A stretch of DNA of 64,000 nucleotides from Nemopilema nomurai. Taxonomy: Eukaryota; Cnidaria; Scyphozoa; Rhizostomeae; Rhizostomatidae. A program made the translations under genes and the position numbers. The stretch's first letter is position 1; each line of letters begins with the position of its first letter. The notes under the pieces were generated by a model. The model ran no database searches. It saw only the letters and a program-made list of their open reading frames with translations, and was not told where the DNA came from. The DNA lies in NCBI GenBank assembly GCA_003864495.1, contig ML133383.1, positions 4,113,560 through 4,177,559 on the forward strand, given 5' to 3'. Shown in pieces: positions 24,293 through 35,775 of the stretch.

Positions 24293-24559
24293 TAATAATA
24301 TGCTAATTTATTCAAAACACTGCAACTTTTAAGATACTTTTATTTGCGTTCAGACTATATAGATTTGCTTTCATGCAATTTAGTTTGAATGACTTCATAG
24401 AACGCTAATCTATTGTCATTTCTTCAATATATAAATCCACGAGAGAGCCATAAGAATCACTTACAAGGATTGTTTTTCTAGTTTCGAAGATTTATTGAAG
24501 AAAGCGAATCGGTTTCCATTCACTATAGAAATCTAAAGTTGCTTGCTACCATTTTGATT

Positions 24560-24805
24560 GCAGTTGTAGATTGAGTAGATGCTATTATTTAGTATATTAT
24601 ATTATTTAGATTGTAAAATTTAAATTGTGTAGGGAATTTAGGGTTATATTTATATAGTTATATTTGTTAGTTGTAATTTCTCGTTTGTAATTTAGATTTA
24701 ACTTATTATAGGATCTTGTATTTAAGCTTCGGTTGGCTTATATTAGCATGCGAGCTAGCAAAAAGCGCCAACCTAAAATGAATAAATTATTTTTATTTAT
24801 TATCC
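24560..24805 (+). mobile_element. 5'-truncated 3' end of a non-LTR retrotransposon
   Basis: The tail has TAGGATCTT near 24712, then a hairpin with arms GGTTGGC and GCCAACC, then TAAAATGAATAAATT and a T/A-rich tail (TTATTTTTATTTATTAT). The same order occurs at the 3' end of the retrotransposon at 27405-27485. Upstream sequence is AT-rich and non-coding, as expected of a 5'-truncated insertion that kept only its 3' UTR. Confidence 0.5.
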
Positions 24806-25889
24806 CCTTTCAAACTTTCTCTGGATCCACCCCCTGCCCCTTGACTTGCTAGAACGTAGCCTTTAAGTCTATCAAGCACTCGATTGCCCCGCCCCGTTAG
24901 TTAAACTTCAAAACAATGTCACGACAGCCATGGCGATACCTTTCGAAACTGTTCTCCTGCACGTCCCAAAAATGTGATCTGGAAAACAAGTTCGCTCATT
25001 TCAAGGTGTAGGAACTTTCAAGGGCCTTATTATGCATGTACCCCGGGTGCCAGAATCACTGCGACTATCTGCTGTGCTACATTTGCTCCGGGCAGAACAG
25101 AAAACTTTGTTTGAAGAGCTTGTTGGGGATATAACGATGTCCCCCTTGTGTTAAAGAAAAAGAAGTTCAAGTCAAGTCTGATTGGCCTTTCTTTTTTGAA
25201 GCATGCACAGTACGAAGTCAAACTCGTGCGAATGTGGTTGCTGTTCCCGTGAAAAATAACTCGTGGTGCTATGCAGGTAAGCGATTGGTGTTGTTCTGTC
25301 TATTCTGGCCCAGGCAGTTTATGATCGTTAGAAAAGGCCTGAAGATCCCTTGTAGACAAATGGCCTCGACCTGGTGCATGGTATACTCCTCGTGCAGTCG
25401 AGCATCCACAAATTTTGGGGTGGTCGGGTTTGCTCTTCAGGGCTCCAAATCTCGAAATTTTCTGTGGATAAAAAGTTGGTCAGAAAGTAAAGTTGGTCAC
25501 TTTTTTCTGAACGCCCCCCCCCCCCCAACCTAACTGGTCTATCACTATCAAGAGACATTTATAAATGTCCTCTTTGTCAAGATGCAACGCTAGAAAACAA
25601 ACGTTTCTTTGGCGGTTTTACCACCATCTCAAGGGTAGTATAACTTTCGTGACGATGGCATTTGAATGCTATAATCGCTTTACTAGGACTAGAATGCTGT
25701 CTGTCAAACTACAAACAACTTGTCATTTGTTCAAATATTTTTGGCACTTCTCGCATACTATGTAGCATATTGTAAATTGCATTCTGCAAACCATAATCTA
25801 GCAGAAATCTTCTGACATACGACGAGCCTCCAAGATCGTGTTATCTTTCTTGAACGACAACTAAACAAAAAACAACTAATAATTTATAA
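24806..25889. other. Unassigned interval
   Basis: No gene recognised. One exon-like stretch lies at about 25205-25276: a pyrimidine-rich acceptor ending in AG, an open frame reading TRANVVAVPVKNNSWCYAG, then GTAAGC. It has no partner exons that I could chain. A poly-C run sits at about 25515. Confidence 0.4.
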
Positions 25890-27485
25890 ACCTTTGGGGG
25901 AAAGAGGAACGTATATTAAAGCTATACCCCTGAAAAGCTCGGATACCCGATTTCCGTCGCTGAATAAACAGAAGTGGAAACCCAGCTCCGGAGCAACTCG
26001 AGAAAACCCAGCCCTGGATCAACTCGAGCAAAACAGGGCTATAAGAAAATATCGATTTCATCCGAGTATTCAAAGAATAAGAGATAATATTAGTGTGGCC
26101 AATGTATTCGACTTTAAAATGACATCTTTCATGGAGGTTGAAAAGCAAATTAGGAAATTAAATCCAAAAAGGCCATTCCGTATGGAAGAGTTCCAGCTTA
26201 GATATTAGAGCAAAACTCAAACCAAAAATATTTTTTCAATGTATCTGACTTCTTTCTTTTATAACACGGTTGAATGTTGCGAAGCTCCTGACAAACTTAA
26301 AGAGGGGAGATCACCTTACTTTTCAAAAATCAGGATGTTATGACAAAAAACTCCCAATTACAATCCTCACATCCGAATTCAAAATATTCGAGCGAATCAT
26401 GCATGATCAAATAAAAGTGTTTTTTCCTTTTTCACGTTATTTGTGTGGTTTTCGTGAGGGCTATAGCACTCAACATGCTCTCCTCAGACTGTAAACAATT
26501 TCTCGACAATAAAGAATATGTAGGTGCTGTCCTGATGGACCTATCAAAGGCCTTTGATTGCTTAGATCACGATCTACTCTTAGCAAAACTAGATGCCTAT
26601 GGATTTAGTCGGAATGCTCTAAAACTGAAATGTAGTTACCTTTCTGATAGGAGACAACGGGTGAAGGTAACTGGTACATTCAGCACATGGTGTTACTTAA
26701 AAATAGGTGTACCACAGGGATCAGTATAAGAGTCACTCCTTTTCAATATCTTTATCGACGTTATTATGCAATTACGCAAACAAGACAATGCCCTCAGAAT
26801 TAGAAAAAGACACGTTTACTGTCAGAATGGTTCTCTGACAATTTCATGAAAATAAATGAAGAAAAAAGTCATCTTTTGATTTGTCAACTATTGTCCGTTA
26901 ATTTAGGTAATTCATGAGAAAGCCGCAAAAAATCAAACTAAAAATATTCACGAAAGAGCGTTGCGGATTGTATACAGAGACACCGAATCCTCTTTTGGTG
27001 AACTTCTAGCAAAAGATAACTCAGTATCAGTTCACCAAAGAAAGTTGCAGTTGCTTATAAAGATATGGAAGAAATTTTTGTCGAAAGAAAGAACATATCA
27101 TACGATCTGAGAAATGACGATGGTCTTGTGGTACCAAGAGCAAATACAACTATGCACGGCATAGAAGACATACGATATATTGGAAGCAGACTTTGCCAAA
27201 CCAAGGGAAACCGAAAAGCCTCTTACTCTAGGAATCGCATCAAAAAATGGACTACCGACAAATGCAGCTGCAAGCTTTGCAAAACGTCTATAGCAAACCT
27301 TTGGTATATCTAGTAAGCATTAAATTATTTGTATGTATAAAACATTTGAATTATTTATTTATAAAATATAATCAATATTTCAGATTTTAGAATTTATGTT
27401 AATAGGATCTTCCTGTATATAGTTGGCACTGCTACTACTATAGTCACCAACTAAAAATAAATTGTATTATTATTATTTTTATTTC
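25890..27485 (+). pseudogene. Degenerate CR1/jockey-like non-LTR retrotransposon (reverse transcriptase)
   Basis: Three frames together give a reverse transcriptase: an upstream piece (FHPSIQRIRDN, VEKQIRKLNP), a middle piece (LPITILTSEFKIFERIMHDQ, then YLCGFREGYSTQHALLRL), and VGAVLMDLSKAFDCLDHDLL with GVPQGSV. The part after GVPQGSV, including the F-x-D-D catalytic motif, is deleted. The C-terminus resumes at about 26910 (HERALRIVYRDTESSFGELL) and ends with IKKWTTDKCSCKLCKT and a stop near 27312. A 3' UTR with terminal hairpin and an (ATT)n tail follows. Frameshifts, stops and the deletion make it inactive. The best-supported part is 26290-26730. Confidence 0.88.
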
Positions 27486-27489
27486 AAAA

Positions 27490-28262
27490 TTTTTACACAG
27501 CGGTGGTGTTGACTGCCGGTTAACTTCTGGATAGCAGGCCAACTCCCTTGGCTTTAGGGTTTCCAGTTATTTTTCTTATTATCTTTGCTGTTCCTAACAG
27601 GCAAGCTTTCTGCAAGAGTTCTGTGCCTCATTCTATTTCAATCTTCTTCGCCCTGTTTTAAAGTTCTTTCCAATCGTACCCAAAGCTCCAATGATTATTG
27701 ACACTATCTTGACTTTTCTTACATTCCATAGTCTCTTGATCTCCCTCTTAAAGTTTTGATTACTTCGATTTTTTCCTTTTCCTTTCTTTCAACCCTGGTT
27801 TCGAAGGGACAGGATATGTCAATCAGCAACCACGATCGATCCTTTTTATTTTCCAAAACAGTGTCTGCTCGGTTATGCACAAGTCGATGATCTGTCTGTG
27901 TGGGAAAATCCCATAATGACCTAATGTTTTCTGTCACAATCACAGACTCTACTTTATGGTGGTACAATCTATCTCCATGGTCTAATTCTAATTTTTGACA
28001 TAACTTCCAGTGGACATTTTGAGCTACCTTGTCATGACTCCACCCTTTATATTGTGCTTGCGCTAGCTGTTGACACTCAGATACAATGTGCGCAATCATT
28101 TTAACTACCTTTCCACATAGTCTACATTCTTTTAATGCATTTTCTTTGTAAATGATGTTCTTTACATAATTTGTTACCCCTGCTTGTTCTTGCGCTGCAA
28201 ACATAGTGCCATTTGTTTCTATCTTTAATCTTGCATATTTAACCAATTCTAGTTCTTATCTT
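27490..28262 (-). pseudogene. C-terminal fragment of an R2/NeSL-type non-LTR retrotransposon (CCHC knuckle and restriction-like endonuclease)
   Basis: The minus-strand frame 28246-27719 (175 codons) has CRLCGKVVKMIAHIVSEC, a C-x2-C-x8-H-x4-C zinc knuckle, followed by VHWKLCQKL and a segment RADTVLENKKDRSWLLIDIS. The latter resembles the R/K-P-D ... D motifs of the restriction-like endonuclease of R2/NeSL/Hero elements. More damaged sequence of the same protein continues to about 27500. It is a 5'-truncated fragment abutting the tail of the upstream element. Confidence 0.65.
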
Positions 28263-28289
28263 TATCCATTAAATCTTTTGTAGAAGCAG

Positions 28290-28345
28290 CGGTTTGTCGA
28301 TTATTATTATCATTATTGTTATTATTATTTATAACAGAACCCCTA
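28290..28345. repeat. (TTATTA)n-type microsatellite
   Basis: TTATTATTATCATTATTGTTATTATTATTT-type simple repeat between two retroelement fragments. It is probably a decayed retrotransposon tail or insertion boundary. Confidence 0.8.
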
Positions 28346-29587
28346 ACGCAAATTGATACTTTACCTTTCCATCCGAAGAATAAGTTGCTTCTTTAAAACA
28401 GCTATCTTCTCTCACAAGTTTCGTGGCACCTTACAGTGGCCGATCTATCAAAAATCTAGATCGTCGAAAATCTTGATTATCAAGTTTCTGCATTTATCCG
28501 CCGTTGGCTCGATTTACCGATAAGTGCTACCTCAAGTGGCATTATTCTGTCAAAAACAAAGTTCGGTATTAATTTCATTCATCCTTCTGTTAAATTCATG
28601 CAGTCTCAAACTATTTATCGTAATGTACTGAAATCCTCTCCCAACAAAAACATCCAATCTTTGTGGAAGAGTACCAGCCACGGCATGAACATCCAATATA
28701 ATGTTTACGGGAAAACTAGAGAAGTATTGAAGGATGTTAGATTAGAACATAGAGAGCGCCTTCAAAACCATCTAATATCTCAAGGTACTGTTATTTCCTA
28801 CACCTTTGATAACTATTTTCATATGGTCTCTAAAATATGGATCACGGTTCAAAGCAACATGCCCAAGAACATTTACAGTTTTACTATCATGTATTTAGAA
28901 CTCCCTACCCTGGGTACCAGACCCATAGTGGTCCCCATATCCTTGGTACATAGTGGGTCTGGTACCCATGGTAGCAACTTCCTTGCCACGCGAAAAAACC
29001 TTTTTATATAGAACATTACTCAGTCGCCCGATTGCTCATTTTGCCATGTGCAAGAAACGGTACTTTACATTGTTACCGGCTGTAAAACATACCTCGAAAA
29101 AGGCCTTTACATATGGTGCCGAAACTCTGAATTAAACTTCCTAACACAGGCCTTTACAGCTATACCTAATTGCTCTCTTTACGTAGATCTTTCAGGTTAT
29201 CCACCTACTATCATAACAGGAGAGATCTTCCGTCCTTATCAACTTTTAGTCCTTCTGACCAGCGCCTATTCATACTTGAGCTAACAGTAGGATACGAAAC
29301 TAACTTGGATGTTAATGCTAACCGCAAAAGAGAAATACTCGCATCTCGTTCATGGCCTAAGCTCAGCTTATTCTTCTATCGTGTTTGTAAATCTTTCTAT
29401 CAGTCCCCTAGGTATCTTTGGTCTCTCTTGCTCTTCTTTCATCGACATGTGCAATGCTCTAGATATCAGCAGGAATCATCTCCGCTTCATGATCTCCAAA
29501 CTATCCAACTTAACTATCCGTACTACCTAATACATTTTCTGCCACAGAAATGAGTCTTGGAATAATCCTGAACTTCTTCAATTCTAA
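28345..29587 (+). pseudogene. C-terminal part of non-LTR retrotransposon Pol, copy A (CCHC plus restriction-like endonuclease)
   Basis: The frame reads through small shifts: VSAFIRRWLDLPISATSSGI, then VKFMQSQTIYRNVLKSSPN, LWKSTSHGMNIQYN, NMPKNIYSFTIMYLE. It continues with CSFCHVQETVLYIVTGC (the CCHC position has Tyr in place of His), LTVGYETNLDVNANRKRE, and a final RNESWNNPELLQF with TAA at 29585-29587. The LELTVGYE strand with the upstream RPYQLL/RP-D region resembles the catalytic core of a restriction-like endonuclease. A 70-bp palindromic MITE interrupts the frame at about 28905. The N-terminal RT domain is missing here. Confidence 0.75.
28905..28974. mobile_element. Small hAT-like MITE inserted in the retrotransposon of copy A
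   Basis: Terminal inverted repeats occupy 28905-28925 and 28954-28974 (21 bp, one mismatch, core TGGGTACCAGACCCA). The flanks GAACTCCC and CAACTTCC look like a decayed 8-bp target duplication of CAACTCCC, which occurs once at the empty site in copy B (about 45530). An 8-bp duplication and a tiny palindromic body fit a hAT-type MITE. Confidence 0.7.
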
Positions 29588-32500
29588 CGATCTCTGCTAC
29601 TGACAACTTCTAAAGCCGAACACACTTTTTCTTCTTTACTAATTACTTTTGTTGTGCTGTAATAGTCTTTTTCTTTGTACCAGGGTAGCCAATTGCAAAT
29701 TACCTTGTAAAGTGAAATTTGTAATTGTTGTTTAATTGAGTTGAAAATGAAAAGTTTCCATTATCTTATGCAATAGTATGGAGTGAAAAGGCTAAAATTC
29801 TATATCGTGAACAAAAGGCCTTGAGCTCAAGTTGTTTTATATTTGTCTGTTTTGCCCTTCTACTGTAATGAATAGCATAGTGTGTCAAATACCTTTGTTC
29901 AATACTTGCTTGTTATTCAATCAAACTTTCCGCGCACTCAGGAAAGAGAAGCGCAAAATGATTATCAAAAGTTGCAGTTGCTGCCTTTTCTGTATATCTT
30001 TATTGGTAGGTAAAGTGAACCCTCCTTGATGGTATGAGACAGTCAATTCTTGTCACATTACATTGAATGCATTCGAGAATCAATTCTTCCTGAAACTAAC
30101 CACCACTTCAATCACTGTCCTGCAAAGGTCTGGATCGAGCAACTAGACTTTGTATTTGAAGCCATGATGGCGGTCACCTTGATGTGACTACTTTTCTGTA
30201 ATCACATGCGACCACAGTTCTTCATTTGTTGGAAACAAAGCACGACACTTGTTGGGAAATCTAGAATACCATCAAAATTTCACAATAAAAGCTTAATGCT
30301 GTGTTCTTATATTTATCTGTCATCTAATAAACCAAAATGAATAGGTTACACGATTCCTAGCGTATCCGAGCTTTGTGATTTGCGAGAGGGACATGTCAAA
30401 TTTGGCATAACAATGAACGTAGCATCTAAACATTGATTCGTGTCTGGACCAAAGCTGACAGATTTACGGCCCCTTTGGTGAGGTATACTTTTCAGTTAAG
30501 AATTATCGTATGACACGGAGCTAAAAGCTAATGAAACTGCAGTGAAGTTTAAAGTCATGTAATTTGGTCCCAAAAGGGCAAGCAAAACAGGAATTCATAT
30601 ATGATTCTTTTTACTCTTGTATTTTTTAAAATATTTGTCTTTGCTTCAGATAATATGAAATAGGATTTATGAATATGTAATATGAATTAAATATTTGTCA
30701 TTGCATCAGATAATATGTAATATGATACTTTATCCCACGCTTAGCTGAAGTCCTCTGTAGCCATTATAAAATGGTAAGAGCGATAATCTTTACTGGATAA
30801 TCGTTTGGGCACAGAGTTCAAGTTAAGTTCAAGAAAAGAAAGTTCAAAAAAATATCTCGTGTTTCATTACACCAAGCCATTTCGTTTTCACCGATTTTGA
30901 AAAAGTGGGCCTTCCTGAAGCGGAGACCTTCTTTCGACAAAATCACAATGCATGTCGCAAGATATCCGCTAGATGTTTCTAACCATAAAGGTAAATGGAG
31001 TATAAAGGATATTTATCTTACGAAAGCTTGTATTGAAAAGAATTGATAAAAGGCCAGTTGAAAGATAGTCTAGTTATCATATTTTAAGAACACAATTGCT
31101 ATAGGCATATTTAAATAGAAAAGCAAGCCCAGGTAGAATTCTTTCATCAACAATGAAGCCTAGGTTGATGGTACAATAAAATTCAGTACAAATCTTAGTG
31201 TGTAAAAGATAGTTCTCACTATGATTTCAAGGTGACTGCCACACTCAAAGTTAGTTGAAATGACTCTTCGATAATTAGCTTCCCGTCGCAGAGGCCATCA
31301 AGTTATCCTCGTAGATATTTGGTTTAATCAAAAGAGGAGAACGTATTTTGCTACCTTTTTATCAAGACGCTTAGGTGGTACATTTACAAAATGCATTCTG
31401 GTCACAATTTTCGTGGTGAGCACCATGAAACCATGGGAATAGAATGAGTATAAAACAGCACTTCTTACTTTTTGGTTGCAACCAAGATGAGGTATGCACA
31501 TTGGAGCGGGTCCTAATTTGATTTCTGTACATTGATCGTGTTTTGCTTCGTTAATGAACAGATTTTCTCCTTTCTGTTTTTTGTCTTTCGTTGGCTAATT
31601 TTCTCGGGCTGTTTTCCGTTCACAACCATGTGAAGAACATTGTTTTATCATGATGGAAAGTAAAATTTACAGATAGACTAAGCAATTGAAAGTTGGTGTG
31701 AGGCTGTTCGTGGTTCTACACATTTCCCTGCATACGAAAAAATAATACTAAATCAACTACAAATGAAACTTGAAAGTGTTCTGTGGGGACGTAAGAATTC
31801 AAAATATAAAAGATCTAAGAAATTGGTATCATTCATATCTTGAAAAGGTCAAATACACTGGCCATGATTCTCTCCTTTCAAATGCGCCAGCCATATCTTA
31901 AGAGAGAAGAGGTACGAAATTATTAGAGCTTCAATCAAAAGAAGAAAATCTTTCTTAGAATAAGTTGAATTTGCGAGACATTTATGGGGTCAAGGAGTAG
32001 AAGGTTTTGTTTCGCCTTTCTGTGTTCACAATAAGTGTGTACTCATAATGTCACTCGTAATGTCACTGGCTTTCACAGCTTAAGGTTGACACTTTTGCCT
32101 TCATTTCAAAACTGTGTGAATCTATGTCTTTACATATTCCGTTTCAAAAAATGCTTTTCCATTCAATATCCAATGCTTTGACTTAACAGCATGTATTTCT
32201 TTATAAAATCAAGGGAGGTGGTGTCAAGTCAAAGAAATCAATTAGAGATACGGCTAAATATACACAAATTATATTAAAAGGTACCAAAATCTGATACTTA
32301 CCTGGTTTCAATAAAAGCCAGAAAAAACTGCCCCCCCACCCCATTCCCCAAACATCTTTCCATCAACTCACACAGCTCCAAAAAATAAGTATGATTCTTC
32401 ATCCTTCCAAAAAACTCTCTGAAATACAATCTCTTCCTGCTAAACCCGTTGTCTACATTCGATTTGCGAACGTAAGTGCTGAACATTGAAAGAGGAAGGT

Positions 32501-32834
32501 GATTAAAAGTAAAAAAACAGTCCAAGGTACCTGAAAAGCGTTTATCAACGTCCAAATACCCTAGCCCAAGAAAAGATTGAAGACGTGAGGACCAATAAAG
32601 CGATACTTGCAACTTTATTAATGTTAGGGGCCTAGAAAGAATACAACGAAACAAATTGCTTGGCTACTTACCACCTCTCTCAGGTTAGAAGATGTTGTAA
32701 ATCGTCCTGAAAAGCCTCAGCACACCTTCCAAACCGTCGTCCTGAATTCCCAACTACGCTCAAATGGAAGAAAGGAAACGCTTAGCCACGGAAGACAGAG
32801 GAAGCATAACGCAAATAAAATATAACCACTAACA
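29588..32834. other. Unique-looking non-coding part of the duplicated unit, copy A
   Basis: No gene recognised. It contains a short local duplication near 30630-30730 (two copies of an AAATATTTGTC...TCAGATAATATG block). On the minus strand there is a possible exon, 32611 down to 32304, bounded by an AG acceptor and a GTAAGT donor; it encodes a Phe/Leu-rich stretch of no known family. The same frame is altered in copy B. Confidence 0.45.
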
Positions 32835-35540
32835 CTAGGTGTAGTCGCTCCTAATCATTGGTTGCTTTGTAAAAATCACATTACCCTTGGTTATCTCGTT
32901 CGAGATACACCTTATTCAATGCTTCTGCGTATGTAGCCAATAGGCAGAGGTCATACTAGAGCGTTGAACGGAGGACTGTGATCACAAATAACACAATAAC
33001 CTAAGGCACCTGAAACGACGTTTCTCATCACCCCTATGCCCCATTTCAAGGTGATGAATGGTGATGGAACACCGTCATGCGAAACAGGTAGAAAACGAAC
33101 TACCTAAATCACAATTTACAATTACCTTAATCATTACTTAAATTATGACTAAAATTACCATTACGTTATTTGTAGTCGTTCCAAATTATTGGTTAAATTG
33201 CAAAATTAGTCCCCGTGAATATCCCTAGACCTCGTTCGAGATACGCCTATTCAATGCTGCTGCGTATAGAGCCAATGGGCTGAGGTCATACTAGAGCCTT
33301 GAACGGAGGACTGTGATCACAAATAACACAATAACCTAAGCACCTGAAACGACGTTTCTCATCACCCCTATGCCCTCTTCAAGGTGATGAATGGTGATAG
33401 AACACCGTCATGCGAAACAGGTAGAAAACGAGCTACCTAAATTACCATTTACGTTAATTACGTTAATTACGTTACTTTAATTAATTTAATTACGTTAATT
33501 GTAGTCGTTCCAAATTATTGGTTAAATTGCAAAATTAGTCCCCGTGAATATCCCTAGACCTCGTGAGATACGCCTATTCAATGCTCCTGCGTAGATAACC
33601 AATGGGCTGAGGTCATACTAAAGCGTTGAACGGGTAACTGTGAGCACAAAGAACACAACAACCTAAGGCACCTGTAACGACGTTTCTCATCGCCCCTATG
33701 CCCCACTTCAAGGCGATGAATGGTGATAGGACACCGTCATACGAAACAGGTAGGAAACAAACTACCCAAGTTACTACTCATACATATCACAATCACACAT
33801 GTAGTTGCTCCAAATTATTGGTTATTGGCAAAAACTCTCCCACTTTGTATCGCATAACCGTCCTACGATACCTATTCAATGTTCTTCTGTACTGACCGAT
33901 GGGCCATAGTCGGTACTAAACAATGAACGGAGGATTGTAATTACAAAAACACAATAACCTAAGGCACCTGAAACGACGTTTCTCATCGCCCCTATGCCCC
34001 ACTTCAAGGCGATGAATGGTGATAGGACACCGTCATACGAAACAGGTAGGAAACAAACTACCCAAGTTACTACTCATACATATCACAATCACACATGTAG
34101 TTGCTCCAAATTATTGGTTTATTGGCAAAAACTCTCCCACTTTGTATCGCATAACCGTCCTACGATACCTATTCAATGTTCTTGTGTACTGACCGAGGGC
34201 CATAGTCGGTACTAAACAATGAACTGGGGATTGTGATTACAAAAACACAATAACCTAAGGCACCTGAAACGACGTTTCTCATCGCCCCTATGCCCCACTT
34301 CAAGGCGATGAATGGTGATAGGACACCGTCATACGAAACAGGTAGGAAACAAACTACCCAAGTTACTACTCATACATATCACAATCACACATGTAGTTGC
34401 TCCAAATTATTGGTTTATTGGCAAAAACTCTCCCACTTTGTATCGCATAACCGTCCTACGATACCTATTCAATGTTCTTGTGTACTGACCGAGGGCCATA
34501 GTCGGTACTAAACAATGAACGGGGATTGTGATTACAAAAACACAATAACCTAAGGCACCTGAAACGACGTTTCTCATCGCCCCTATGCCCCACTTCAAGG
34601 CGATGAATGGTGATAGGACACCGTCATACGAAACAGGTAGGAAACAAACTACCCAAGTTACTACTCATACATATCACAATCACACATGTAGTTGCTCCAA
34701 ATTATTGGTTTATTGGCAAAAACTCTCCCACTTTGTATCGCATAACCGTCCTACGATACCTATTCAATGTTCTTCTGTACTGACCGATGGGCCATAGTCG
34801 GTACTAAACAATGAACGGAGGATTGTAATTACAAAAACACATAACCTAAGGCACCTGAAACGACGTTTCTCATCGCCCCTATGCCCCACTTCAAGGCGAT
34901 GAATGGTGATAGGACACCGTCATACGAAACAGGTAGGAAACAAACTACCCAAGTTACTACTCATACATATCACAATCACACATGTAGTTGCTCCAAATTA
35001 TTGGTTTATTGGCAAAAACTCTCCCACTTTGTATCGCATAACCGTCCTACGATACCTATTCAATGTTCTTGTGTACTGACCGAGGGCCATAGTCGTACTA
35101 AACAATGAACTGGGGATTGTGATTACAAAAACACAATAACCTAAGGCACCTGAAACGACGTTTCTCATCGCCCCTATGCCCCACTTCAAGGCGATGAATG
35201 GTGATAGGACACCGTCATACGAAACAGGTAGGAAACAAACTACCCAAGTTACTACTCATACATATCACAATCACACATGTAGTTGCTCCAAATTATTGGT
35301 TTATTGGCAAAAACTCTCCCAATTTGTATCGCATAACCGTCCTACGATACCTATTCAATGTTCTGGTGTACTGACCGAGGGCCATAGTCAGTACTAAACA
35401 ATGAACTGGATTGTGATTACAAAAACACAATAACCTAAGGCACCTGAAACGACGTTTCTCATCGCCCCTATGCCCCACTTCGAGGCGATGAATGGTGATG
35501 GAACACCGTCATGCGAAACAGGTAGGAAACAAACTACCAC
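32835..35540. repeat. 296-bp satellite array, copy A (about nine monomers)
   Basis: Monomers begin (at ATGCCCC) near 33040, 33370, 33698, 33994, 34290, 34585, 34881, 35176 and 35470, so the period is 295-296 bp for the homogeneous ones and about 328-330 bp for the first divergent ones. Each carries ACGACGTTTCTCATCRCC, a hairpin, AAACAGGTAGRAAAC, an inverted CCAAT (CCAAATTATTGG) and GTACTGACCG...GTAC. The first two or three monomers at the left edge are older and divergent; the rest are almost identical, as expected of unequal crossing-over in the array interior. Confidence 0.97.
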
Positions 35541-35691
35541 AAACTACAACTCATAATAATAAAAAAAACCAAATAAAAAAAAGCGCGCTAAGTGAGTAAA
35601 ACTACTCACTGTTTTTTCCGGATGAAATTTTTTCGAAAATTGTCCATTTCCATTCCTTCGAGTCCATCATCTCCATTCACCAACTAAAACG

Positions 35692-35775
35692 GAAGAACAG
35701 TTTGATTAGGATCGATAAGAGAGATGGTATATAGAAGAACAGGTTGATTAAGATCGATAAGAGAGATGGTATATA
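35692..35775. repeat. Two tandem 42-bp units, copy A
   Basis: Units 35692-35733 and 35734-35775 differ at two positions and share the core GATCGATAAGAGAGATGGTA. The same pair occurs in copy B at about 51530-51613, so it predates the large duplication. Confidence 0.95.

Larger units (their letters stand above)
22599..24559. other. Intergenic, mostly featureless
   Basis: Apart from the polyadenylation hexamer and a short RING-like fragment at 24167-24292, I see no exon series, repeat array or RNA gene here. Confidence 0.5.

Noticed and set aside
29832..30029. 65-codon frame preserved in both copies (also 46401-46598)
   Set aside because: Preservation is expected from the near-identity of the copies. 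It has no recognisable motif or exon borders.
33698..35397. Series of near-identical 65-75 codon frames (MPHFKAMNGDRTPSYETG and onward), also at 50714-51223
   Set aside because: They are the same frame read in each 296-bp satellite monomer. They have no codon-level constraint and change length with 1-bp indels between monomers.
32835..35540. CRISPR-like regular repeats
   Set aside because: The repeats are 296 bp with no short constant spacers, in a eukaryotic genome. This is a satellite array.
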